Assembly: GCA_003165095.1 (NCBI GenBank)
Contig: PLSH01000428.1
Coordinates: 5,245-11,001 of the forward strand
Reading direction: 5' to 3'
From: Acidobacteriaceae bacterium
GTDB taxonomy: Bacteria > Acidobacteriota > Terriglobia > Terriglobales > Acidobacteriaceae
DNA: 5,757 bases
Shown: piece by piece, positions 1 through 5,757 of the stretch
How positions within the stretch are numbered: the stretch's first letter is position 1
Layout: each line of letters starts with the position of its first letter
Made by a program: the position numbers and the translations under genes
The notes under the pieces: model-generated
What the model saw: only the letters and a program-made list of their open reading frames with translations
What the model was told of the DNA's origin: nothing
The model's database searches: none

Positions 1-1938
1 CAAGGCCCGGAAATTACGCCGTATCTCCTCTACCAAACTGCGCTCGCATGGAATGAAGATGAACTTCGCCGCAACAGATGGTCGCAGGTGAGAAATCAGA
101 ACGACCTTCTGCAATTGCGCGCAGAACTGAGAAATTCGGTTCTCGATATGATAGGCGGCCTGCCCACTGAAAAGACTGACCTGCGCGCAACCATTACCGG
201 CACAGTTTCAGCCGTCGGCTTTCATATTGAGAAACTCATCTACCAGAGCATCCCCGGTTATTATGTGACCGCGCTCGTCTATGTGCCCGAAGACAGCCGC
301 ACGCTGCATCCAGCCATCCTCGTCCCTGCCGGGCACTCGCCAAACGGAAAAAATCACTACCAGGCTCTCTGTCAGAGGTTGGTCCTGCGCGGCTATCTCG
401 TCATCAGCTGGGATCCGGTCGGGCAGGGCGAACGAAGCCAGTTTTGGGATGCAAAAGCAAAGAAGAGCCGTTATAACCTGATCTGCGGCGAACACACCGT
501 CATGGGAAACCTCGCCTACCTCGCCGGTGCGAATCTGGCCCGGTGGGAGATTTGGGATGGCATTCGCGCCGTGGACTATCTGCTCTCCCGCCCAGACGTT
601 GACGGCGAAAGGATCAGCATTACGGGAACCAGCGGTGGAGGCTTTCAGACCGCGTTGCTGGGCGCGCTCGATGACCGCATCAAGGTCATCATTCCTTCCT
701 GTTACATCACCGCGCTTCCCATGCGCGTCGAAAACCGCATCTTTGCCGATTACGACAGCGATCCTGAACAGGACCTATTCGGGCTTATATCGAATGGAGT
801 GGACAACGCGGGCATGTTATTGATGATGTACCCGCGCGCGGTCATGATAGCAACCGCCGCTCTCGATTTCTTCCCGGTGGAAGGCGCTCATAAGTCCTAC
901 TCCGAAGTCAGTGCACTCTACAAACGTTTTGGACACGCCGACCGGATGGAATTTGTCGAAAGCTACAACCGGCATGAATATTCCCTGAAAAATCAGGAAG
1001 CGGCGTTGAATTTCCTCGATCGATTCAATAACCTGCCGGTGCGCCACGGCCTTCCCCCAGTCACCGAATTCAGCGATGCTGAGCTGCAGGTAACAAAGAG
1101 CGGGCAGGTATCGGTTGACTTTCCGAAGGCACACTCGCTTCTCTCCCTCATCGCCGCCTATTCCGCCGAGAGCTCGAATCGTAACCCTAAGACGCTGGCC
1201 GAACTATACCGCGACGAACTGGATCCCGATATTGACTCATGGACAGTCAATCGCTATGCGGGCTCTGCCCCCACCGGAGAGCTGCGCTGGGAAGCCGTCG
1301 GCAGCAGCACGGCAGGCGCCGTCCGCATTGATCGCTACGTGCTTCATCACAGCACTTATCTTGAGATGCCTCTGCTCCACATTCACAACAATGGCGACCA
1401 TCCGAGGGGAGCTATCCTTTGGTTCGGCCTTGACGGCAAAGTCTCAGAGAATGATTGGCACCGGATTTCACAGTTAATAAGTTGCGGCTATGAGGTATTT
1501 TCATTTGACTTTCGCGGGTTAGGCGAGACACGCATGAACTATCGCATCGACTCCTCTGATGACTCAAACCAGACGCGGGATGGTTTCGACAAGGAGTACG
1601 TCAACCCCCTGGGAGGCGTGTTGGCTGATTATGTCTATAACTCGTTGCTCACCGGCCGGCCATATTTCCTTCAGATGATGGACGATCTCAAAATAGCCGA
1701 ACTCTTCATACATAACCGGGATCCACGCGCATTGCGGGAATTTATAACGCTTGCCCCATCCGGCGAATCATACAGCCTGGCAGTTCACTTCAAGGAAATC
1801 GATCCGCAGGCAAAAATACTGCCGTCCAAATCTCCGCCCACTCTTGATTGGTCCGCGTTGGTGGCGCAGGGCCAGGAGCAGTGGCCCATAGCATTTCTTC
1901 TTCCGTCTGGAGCCGCCATTCCACCACAATCGAAATAG
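1..1938 (+). CDS. Alpha/beta hydrolase, acetylxylan esterase / dienelactone hydrolase type (5'-truncated by window edge)
   Basis: This is a serine hydrolase that probably cleaves an ester; the substrate is unknown. The frame has no stop back to base 1, and the codons before the GTG at 88 read as protein (LLYQTALAWNEDELRR) continuing into LRNSVLDMIGGLP, the usual N-terminal lead-in of this family. GTG 88 is therefore internal, and 645 residues are visible. Counting from base 1, a first hydrolase domain begins near residue 105 (AILVPAGHS) and has DPVGQGER at 138 and the nucleophile elbow GTSGGG with Ser211 (nt 631-633). Likely catalytic Asp289 (ALDFFP) and His325 (NRHEYS) follow in the expected order. 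A second, partial hydrolase-like domain starts near 471 (AILWFGLDG) and has DFRGLGETR at 503, but it lacks a GxSxG motif and ends soon after. The N-terminus is missing, so a signal peptide cannot be judged. The gene converges on the propeller gene with a 49-bp gap. The superfamily is secure; the precise family and substrate are not. Confidence 0.88.
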   Translation, partial: QGPEITPYLLYQTALAWNEDELRRNRWSQVRNQNDLLQLRAELRNSVLDMIGGLPTEKTDLRATITGTVSAVGFHIEKLIYQSIPGYYVTALVYVPEDSRTLHPAILVPAGHSPNGKNHYQALCQRLVLRGYLVISWDPVGQGERSQFWDAKAKKSRYNLICGEHTVMGNLAYLAGANLARWEIWDGIRAVDYLLSRPDVDGERISITGTSGGGFQTALLGALDDRIKVIIPSCYITALPMRVENRIFADYDSDPEQDLFGLISNGVDNAGMLLMMYPRAVMIATAALDFFPVEGAHKSYSEVSALYKRFGHADRMEFVESYNRHEYSLKNQEAALNFLDRFNNLPVRHGLPPVTEFSDAELQVTKSGQVSVDFPKAHSLLSLIAAYSAESSNRNPKTLAELYRDELDPDIDSWTVNRYAGSAPTGELRWEAVGSSTAGAVRIDRYVLHHSTYLEMPLLHIHNNGDHPRGAILWFGLDGKVSENDWHRISQLISCGYEVFSFDFRGLGETRMNYRIDSSDDSNQTRDGFDKEYVNPLGGVLADYVYNSLLTGRPYFLQMMDDLKIAELFIHNRDPRALREFITLAPSGESYSLAVHFKEIDPQAKILPSKSPPTLDWSALVAQGQEQWPIAFLLPSGAAIPPQSK

Positions 1939-1987
1939 ATTCGCACTTGCCGGCTTTCCCCTCCAGTGCTATGACTCTGATTCAGCA

Positions 1988-4336
1988 TCAATGAGCGATC
2001 GGAACGGGAGTCAGGTCAGCCTCGGGCGGGCTCGCAACACCTGTGGCCGGTCCATGCCACACTCCGCCGCCATACGTTGTGATGTAAATCTGGCTGAAAT
2101 CGTTCGGGTCGAGAATAATGCGATTGCCCTGTTTGAAGTCATAACCCCTGATGCGCGACCAATGGGCGCCTCGGTCTGTGGACCGGTAAGCCGCCGTGTC
2201 GGAGCCGCAGATGTAAAGCGTGTCGGGATTGCGAGGATCGATCGTGAGGTCATAGACGTGCTGCGCTTCCGTGAAAAGCGTTTGCCACGTCTTGCCTCCG
2301 TCGTCTGACGCAAAGACGCCGCCGTTCTGGTCGGCGATGTCGCCCATCTGTCCCCATGCCGTGAGGTAAAGCCGCCGTGCATTGCGCGGGTCGATCTCCA
2401 ATCCCGATGGGCCAGTAACACCCGCTGGCAAATCGATGCGCTGCCAGTGTTCCGCCTTGTCCGTCGAGCGATAAAGAGCTCCTGCGCCGGACTGAGAATG
2501 ATCGAAGCCCTCGTTGCGGCGTGAAACAACAAGATACAAAGAGCCGTCCTGTGAGCCAGTGATGCGCCAGGCAAGTGGTTCTTCGCCGGCAATTCCATCG
2601 TTCTTTTGCACCCAATTCCGGCCATTGTCGATCGACTTGTAGACGCCGCGGCCAAAGGCGCAGGCGTAAAGCATGCGGTTTCCTGCCGGGCTCGAAGGAT
2701 CGAGAAGTATGTGGGTGATGGAGTCCTGCGGAATCCCAGCGCCGCTCGACTGCCAGTGCTTGCCGCCGTCGCTCGACACCGCAACTCCGCCGGTATAGTC
2801 CTTGAAGCCGCGACCGCGCCACATCTTGGGGTGAGGCAAATCGTGTACGCCGCTGAATGCGCCCCATAGCAGGCCCCGCTGTGATGGATCGAACGCCAGC
2901 CAGTAAGTCGTATTGCGCCAGTTATCGGGAACGCCCTCTGAACTGCCGCGCCAGGATTTACCTCCGTTAGTGCTCTGGAAAAGCCCCATGTCGGTGTTAT
3001 CCATAAAGAGATGCTGAGAATCGAATGGATCAAACTGAATCCCGTAGTTAGAGGTAATATCCAATCCTCGTGACGTCCAGCTGCCGTCGCTTAGTTCTCT
3101 TGAGTTCATTTCCTGCCAGCTTGCGCCGCCGTCTAGGGTGCGATAAGTGCGGAATAAGTCGGTCGCATAAACTACATCCGGATTGGTGGGCGCAACTCCC
3201 AGGCTGTCCGGCGCGTCAAACCAGATATTGCCGTTGCCCTGTCTGGCGCGCTGCTCTATCCAGCTTCCCCGTAGGTTTGCTGCGGCATGGTTTGATTCCT
3301 TGAAAACTATCTTCCAGGTCTGTCCGCCGTCGGTTGTCTTGGCGATGCCGTTGAACAGGTTCTCCTTGCCCTCTCCAATCTGAAGGCTTCTAAACCCCGC
3401 ATAAGCAAACTCCGGATGCAATTCGCTGGCGGCGATAACTTCAAAATGTCCGGAACTCTGCTGGAGTGCGGGCGTGATTGGCTTCCAGTGCAAGCCGGAA
3501 TTCTTTGAGAGATACACCTTGCCGTCCGCGCTGGTCGCGTAAATCCACACTTCGCTGCCGAACCGGGCCACGCTGGCCGCCCTGATATCGGTTCCAATGC
3601 TGCCCAGTTTCGTAACGCCTCCATCAGCGCCGATACGATAGGCTGTTGACCCTGACACAGCGATCACCCCGGAGCCATTTGCAGTCAGCAGCAAAACCCG
3701 TTTTGGCAGCACTGCAAGCCGCCTCCACGTGACGCCGCCGTCTGCCGAGGACACCAACACCGCTCCAACGCTGGCCGCATCAATTCTGGAATGTCCGCTC
3801 GTCTGAAATGATAGATAGATGCTCTGTGGGCCTTGCTGGCCATTCTTCCCTTTGCTTTCTGCACCAATAGCTACGGCCGTGATATCTCCGCCGGGATACG
3901 CGGGATCGCTCGAAGTCAGGCTGTAGTTCGCGCGGTCGCCAATTAAATGTTCCACGGTGTCGCGAGCCGGATTCGGAAAAATCATCTTCCAACTTCGCCC
4001 CGTGTCGCTGCTACGCCACAACGCTGCATTCGCCGCGTAAATCATCTGTGGGTCTGCTGGATCGAATACGAATGCCGCAATCGCCTCGCGAAGATTGAAC
4101 ATGCGCCACGACTCGCCGTTGTCGCGCGTGATGTAACCGCCGGTCATGTCGCAATGTTCCACCACCAGCCGGGAGTCGTGAGGGCTGACGGTTGGAAAAT
4201 ATGTAGTGCCGCCGCCGCCCGGACCAATAATCTGCCAACCCGCTGCTTCCCGTCCCTGGCCATGGCTGGCAACTGCCGTCAAAGACAGCAGGATCGCCAG
4301 GCAATATGCTCCCCCCATTTGCGCATTCGAATTCAT
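1988..4336 (-). CDS. Secreted Asp-box (BNR-like) beta-propeller protein, sialidase/GH74-like
   Basis: This is an exported protein of 782 residues if read from the ATG at 4336. It opens with a signal peptide: a short N-region, then hydrophobic AYCLAILLSLTAVAS, then a likely cleavage before GWQIIGPGGGG. Twelve Asp-box motifs (S/T-x-D/N-x-G-x-x-W type) sit at residues 70, 109, 197, 277, 334, 400, 455, 521, 568, 624, 677 and 719, typical of BNR/sortilin/GH74 propellers. An Asp lies in CDMTGGY (residue 63) and another in NTDMGLF (449). GH74 xyloglucanases use one catalytic Asp per propeller, so a glycoside hydrolase role is possible but unproven; a glycan-binding or structural propeller fits equally well. 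An HDLPHPKMW stretch (about residue 498) looks family-specific. Start choice: ATG 4336 has GGAG 10 nt upstream and puts the hydrophobic core near the N-terminus. A TTG at 4378 also has GGAGAAG 7 nt upstream and would add 14 residues. No partner gene lies on this strand. Confidence 0.87.
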   Translation of the reverse strand: MNSNAQMGGAYCLAILLSLTAVASHGQGREAAGWQIIGPGGGGTTYFPTVSPHDSRLVVEHCDMTGGYITRDNGESWRMFNLREAIAAFVFDPADPQMIYAANAALWRSSDTGRSWKMIFPNPARDTVEHLIGDRANYSLTSSDPAYPGGDITAVAIGAESKGKNGQQGPQSIYLSFQTSGHSRIDAASVGAVLVSSADGGVTWRRLAVLPKRVLLLTANGSGVIAVSGSTAYRIGADGGVTKLGSIGTDIRAASVARFGSEVWIYATSADGKVYLSKNSGLHWKPITPALQQSSGHFEVIAASELHPEFAYAGFRSLQIGEGKENLFNGIAKTTDGGQTWKIVFKESNHAAANLRGSWIEQRARQGNGNIWFDAPDSLGVAPTNPDVVYATDLFRTYRTLDGGASWQEMNSRELSDGSWTSRGLDITSNYGIQFDPFDSQHLFMDNTDMGLFQSTNGGKSWRGSSEGVPDNWRNTTYWLAFDPSQRGLLWGAFSGVHDLPHPKMWRGRGFKDYTGGVAVSSDGGKHWQSSGAGIPQDSITHILLDPSSPAGNRMLYACAFGRGVYKSIDNGRNWVQKNDGIAGEEPLAWRITGSQDGSLYLVVSRRNEGFDHSQSGAGALYRSTDKAEHWQRIDLPAGVTGPSGLEIDPRNARRLYLTAWGQMGDIADQNGGVFASDDGGKTWQTLFTEAQHVYDLTIDPRNPDTLYICGSDTAAYRSTDRGAHWSRIRGYDFKQGNRIILDPNDFSQIYITTYGGGVWHGPATGVASPPEADLTPVPIAH
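2159..4129 (-). repeat. Twelve degenerate Asp-box protein repeats (propeller blades)
   Basis: This is the span from the first (TRDNGESW) to the last (STDRGAHW) Asp-box of the propeller protein. The best copies are TTDGGQTW, SSDGGKHW and SDDGGKTW. SKNSGLHW and STNGGKSW have Asn in place of Asp, and STDKAEHW has lost the conserved Gly. Intervals run from about 39 to 88 residues, tighter in the second half (42-66), as expected for beta-hairpin turns of successive blades. The repeats are at protein level; I noticed no long exact DNA repeats among them. Confidence 0.8.
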
Positions 4337-4343
4337 TTGCACC

Positions 4344-4350
4344 GTTCTCC
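4344..4350 (-). promoter_or_regulatory. Ribosome binding site for the propeller gene (ATG 4336)
   Basis: Read on the minus strand this is GGAGAAC, with the GGAG core 10 nt before the ATG at 4336. The spacing is slightly long. A competing GGAGAAG lies at 4386-4392, 7 nt before a TTG at 4378. The signal-peptide position favours the ATG, but the sequence alone does not settle it. Confidence 0.45.
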
Positions 4351-4427
4351 ATTCCCCGGCTGCCCGATCGCTCTCCAAACCGCGGCTTCTCCAATCTGGT
4401 ATGCTCGCGGAGCCGGGAGAATTGTAC

Positions 4428-4444
4428 AGGAATGCAAAATTCCT
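4428..4444. repeat. Perfect 6-bp inverted repeat, possible operator
   Basis: AGGAAT-GCAAA-ATTCCT is a perfect 6-bp inverted repeat with a 5-nt spacer. It lies just upstream, on the minus strand, of the only TACAAT -10-like hexamer for the propeller gene (4421-4426). That position suits a dimeric regulator, but a short palindrome can occur by chance and no regulator gene is in the window. Confidence 0.3.
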
Positions 4445-4506
4445 ATCGGTGAAACTGAAATGGATAAAACCATTCGGCTCGATAAGTGCTTATAAAGCGC
4501 GATAGG
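4442..4506. repeat. 7-bp inverted repeat pair CCTATCG / CGATAGG
   Basis: CCTATCG at 4442-4448 and its exact reverse complement CGATAGG at 4500-4506 flank 51 nt. The left arm overlaps the 17-nt palindrome at 4428-4444 by three bases. It could be a paired binding site or the remnant ends of a very small element; chance is also reasonable for arms this short. Confidence 0.2.
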
Positions 4507-4558
4507 TCGGCCCCCCCCGCCACAGCGAACCCGCAATTCCCGCTCGCTGACTTCGCTC

Positions 4559-4587
4559 TTGACGGCAGTAGGTATGGGTGCTAGTTT
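4559..4587 (+). promoter_or_regulatory. Candidate sigma-70 promoter for the isomerase-like gene
   Basis: A -35 TTGACG (4559-4564, five of six consensus bases) is followed by a 17-nt spacer and a -10 TAGTTT (4582-4587, three of six). A TG dinucleotide at 4579-4580 with one base before the -10 makes it an extended -10 promoter, which compensates for the weak hexamer. Transcription would start near 4594, giving a leader of about 70 nt before the ATG at 4663. Confidence 0.45.
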
Positions 4588-4651
4588 GATCTGTTTACTC
4601 ATCAGCGGTCGACCTTATTGTAAGCTGCACGATGAAGGATAGCTAATCGCC

Positions 4652-4656
4652 AGGAG
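4652..4656 (+). promoter_or_regulatory. Ribosome binding site of the isomerase-like gene
   Basis: AGGAG lies 6 nt upstream of the ATG at 4663. This is close to ideal and fixes that start over the in-frame ATG at 4672, which would leave the Tat motif almost at the extreme N-terminus. Confidence 0.75.
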
Positions 4657-4662
4657 ATAATC

Positions 4663-5604
4663 ATGCGTTCCATGGTAAGTCGTCGTCAGTTTGTAAAAAC
4701 CGTTGGCCTGGGAGCTTTGGCAGGTGCGGGTGTGAAAGTAAGTGGCGCGCGGAGTGCCGCCGAAACTCAGTCGCAGGTCAAAACAGAAAAAGCCAGCTCG
4801 GCAAGGCTGCTTCCCGGGTGCTGCGCCTACTCCTACGACAAGGATCTCCGGCATGGCCCCATGACCATGGAAGAATTCATCCTCAAAGCGGTAGAGCTGC
4901 GTCTGGTCGGCGTCGACATGACGGTCTACTACCTTAGGTCGACTGATCCGGATTATCTCCATGACCTTCGCCATCTGGCCTACAAGCATGCCTTGACTTT
5001 CTCGGGAGCCGCATGTGGCGTCAGCATGGTTCAGTCCGATGCCGCAAAGCGCGCCGACAGCCTCAATGAGATCAGGAAGTGGGTTGATGTTACTGATCAG
5101 CTCGGGGCCTCCCATCTTAGAATCTTTGCTGGCAAGTTACCTGAAGGCGCCGCTCTGAATGACGCCATAACCTGGGTGGTCGAAGCCATGAAGGCCGCCT
5201 GTGATTACTCCGGCCGAAAGGGCATCACCCTTGGCGTTGAGGACCACGAAGGCGTGACCCAGAGTGCGGACACTTGTGTTGAAATCATGCAGCGGGTGAA
5301 TTCGCCTTACGCCGGCATCAACCTCGATATCACAAATTTCATCACCACGCCGGCCCAGGATGCCTACTCCCAGATTGCCGCATGTATTCCCTACGCAACA
5401 AATATCCACATCCGCGACCGCTTTTACGATCGCACTCCTGTTGATATGGACCGCGTCTGGCAGATTTTTGCCCAGGCCGGCCACCAGGGTTATGTGTCCG
5501 CGGAATATGAATCCAGCTCCCCTGACAGCCTGCCTCCCGCCGCCGGCGTACCCAAACTCGTCGATAAAATCCAGGCGCTCTGCAAAAAATACTCAAGCGT
5601 CTAG
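4663..5604 (+). CDS. Tat-exported sugar phosphate isomerase/epimerase-family TIM-barrel protein
   Basis: This 313-residue protein belongs to the xylose isomerase-like / AP-endonuclease-2 TIM-barrel family, whose members isomerise, epimerise or dehydrate sugars and inositols using a divalent metal. The N-terminus carries a twin-arginine signal, SRRQFVK at residues 6-12, then a Gly/Ala-rich hydrophobic stretch to about 26 and an Ala-rich likely cleavage region near 29-33, so export of a folded enzyme is expected. The barrel starts near 50 (LLPGCCAYSYD). Family-like segments follow: GVDMTVYYLRSTD (83), HLRIFAG (151), LGVEDHEG (190), INLDITNF (219), NIHIRD (247) and VSAEYE (278). Glu193, Asp222, His249 and Glu281 fit the usual E-D-H-E metal ligands. 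Length is normal for a barrel of about 260 residues plus leader. It has its own promoter and ribosome site, and its stop overlaps the end of an antisense transposase remnant. Substrate is unknown; a phosphorylated sugar is doubtful outside the cytoplasm. Confidence 0.9.
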   Translation: MRSMVSRRQFVKTVGLGALAGAGVKVSGARSAAETQSQVKTEKASSARLLPGCCAYSYDKDLRHGPMTMEEFILKAVELRLVGVDMTVYYLRSTDPDYLHDLRHLAYKHALTFSGAACGVSMVQSDAAKRADSLNEIRKWVDVTDQLGASHLRIFAGKLPEGAALNDAITWVVEAMKAACDYSGRKGITLGVEDHEGVTQSADTCVEIMQRVNSPYAGINLDITNFITTPAQDAYSQIAACIPYATNIHIRDRFYDRTPVDMDRVWQIFAQAGHQGYVSAEYESSSPDSLPPAAGVPKLVDKIQALCKKYSSV

Positions 5605-5641
5605 GCCGTATCGACATATAGTTGCAGGCAAATCCAGGCGC
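5567..5641. repeat. 12-bp direct repeat spanning the gene/IS boundary
   Basis: AAATCCAGGCGC occurs at 5567-5578, in the last codons of the isomerase-like gene, and again at 5630-5641, inside the transposase remnant. The copies are 63 bp apart and differ at the flanking bases. It may be chance microhomology or a trace of the rearrangement that formed this junction. Confidence 0.35.
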
Positions 5642-5757
5642 AGGCGAGGACAACGATGGCTTAGAAGCAGGCTTTGGATTTCTCAAAGCGGGTGGCGAAT
5701 CTGCGGAAGCACTTGAGTTTGCTGCAGCAGCGCTCGATGCGATTGCGTTGTTTGTAG
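5601..5757 (-). pseudogene. IS4/IS5-type DDE transposase, C-terminal end, with in-frame stop (runs off window)
   Basis: Read on the minus strand from the window edge, the frame gives YKQRNRIERCCSKLK followed by CFRRFATRFEKSKACF. This matches the Y-(2)-R-(3)-E-(6)-K signature of IS4/IS5-family transposases exactly; the Glu codon at 5733-5735 would be the last residue of the DDE catalytic triad. A TAA at 5661-5663 then interrupts the frame, after which it continues with AIVVLACAWICLQLYVDTA, a typical hydrophobic transposase tail, to a TAG at 5601-5603. The gene is therefore probably a decayed copy, or one missing its last 20 residues, in which case it might still be active. The rest of the transposase and the outer inverted repeat lie beyond the window. 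No terminal inverted repeat could be identified at the inner end. Confidence 0.8.

Larger units (their letters stand above)
4337..4662. other. Divergent intergenic region
   Basis: About 330 bp separate the starts of the propeller gene and the isomerase-like gene. The region holds a candidate promoter for the rightward gene, two small inverted repeats, a run of eight C residues (4511-4518) and a TATAAA at 4491-4496 without a matching -35. On the minus strand a TACAAT (4421-4426) could be a -10 for the propeller gene, but no convincing -35 lies 16-18 nt upstream of it. No RNA gene or riboswitch was recognised. Confidence 0.6.

Noticed and set aside
1939..1987. A bidirectional terminator between the convergent hydrolase and propeller genes
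   Set aside because: The only complementary arms, GCACT and AGTGC, are 5 bp with a loop of about 17-18 nt and no T-run on either strand, so this is too weak to call.
2011..3033. A 340-residue open frame on the minus strand inside the propeller gene
   Set aside because: It is an Arg/Thr/Ala-rich, low-complexity translation in an alternative frame of the propeller gene, whose own frame shows a signal peptide and twelve Asp-boxes.
3947..4495. A 182-residue plus-strand open frame antisense to the propeller gene start
   Set aside because: It has no recognisable domain, is rich in Cys, Arg and His as expected of an antisense shadow, and lies mostly opposite the propeller coding sequence.
4460..4495. 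An 11-codon plus-strand mini-ORF (MDKTIRLDKCL) as a possible leader peptide
   Set aside because: It has no ribosome binding site, lies upstream of the candidate promoter for the isomerase-like gene and shows no attenuator-type hairpins.
4333..4602. An 89-residue minus-strand open frame in the divergent region (starts MSKQIKLAP)
   Set aside because: It includes the 8-C run (as Gly codons), overlaps the propeller start, and shows no domain I recognise. I saw no strong ribosome binding site. It could be a remnant, but I cannot support it as a gene.
1..5757. CRISPR array, tRNA, rRNA, riboswitch, phage or defence genes
   Set aside because: No regularly spaced repeats, cloverleaf, rRNA-like stretch or defence motifs were seen; nearly all the window is accounted for by the genes described.

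Overview
The window carries three protein-coding genes and the edge of an insertion sequence. Several things suggest a soil or plant-litter bacterium, perhaps Acidobacteriota, with Verrucomicrobiota or Planctomycetota as alternatives: moderately GC-rich coding DNA, a large secreted Asp-box beta-propeller protein, a Tat-exported sugar isomerase-like protein and a two-domain alpha/beta hydrolase. This placement is an impression from gene style, not a marker-based assignment.

Layout. Bases 1-1938 (+) are the 3' part of an alpha/beta hydrolase gene (acetylxylan esterase / dienelactone hydrolase type). Its reading frame is open to base 1, so the true start lies outside the window. After a 49-bp convergent gap with no clear terminator comes a minus-strand gene (1988-4336, possibly from 4378). 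It encodes a secreted protein of about 780 residues with twelve Asp-box (BNR-like) motifs, probably one or two beta-propellers and distantly GH74/sialidase-like. A divergent intergenic region of about 330 bp follows, holding a good candidate promoter (4559-4587) for the rightward gene, two small inverted repeats and an 8-C run. Bases 4663-5604 (+) encode a Tat-signal TIM-barrel protein of the sugar phosphate isomerase/epimerase (xylose isomerase-like) family. From 5601 to the right edge lies the C-terminal end, on the minus strand, of an IS4/IS5-type DDE transposase with an in-frame stop. Its ancestral stop and the isomerase stop share one palindromic CTAG.

Together the three genes look like part of a loosely clustered carbohydrate or plant-polymer utilisation locus: an ester-cleaving hydrolase, a secreted propeller protein that may act on or bind glycans, and an exported sugar isomerase/epimerase-like enzyme. 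They are not one operon, because orientations alternate (+, -, +). The functional link is inference. I see no defence system, CRISPR array, tRNA, rRNA or clearly unprecedented system here; the most notable points are the paired Asp motifs in the propeller protein, the degenerate second hydrolase domain, and the IS remnant abutting the isomerase stop.
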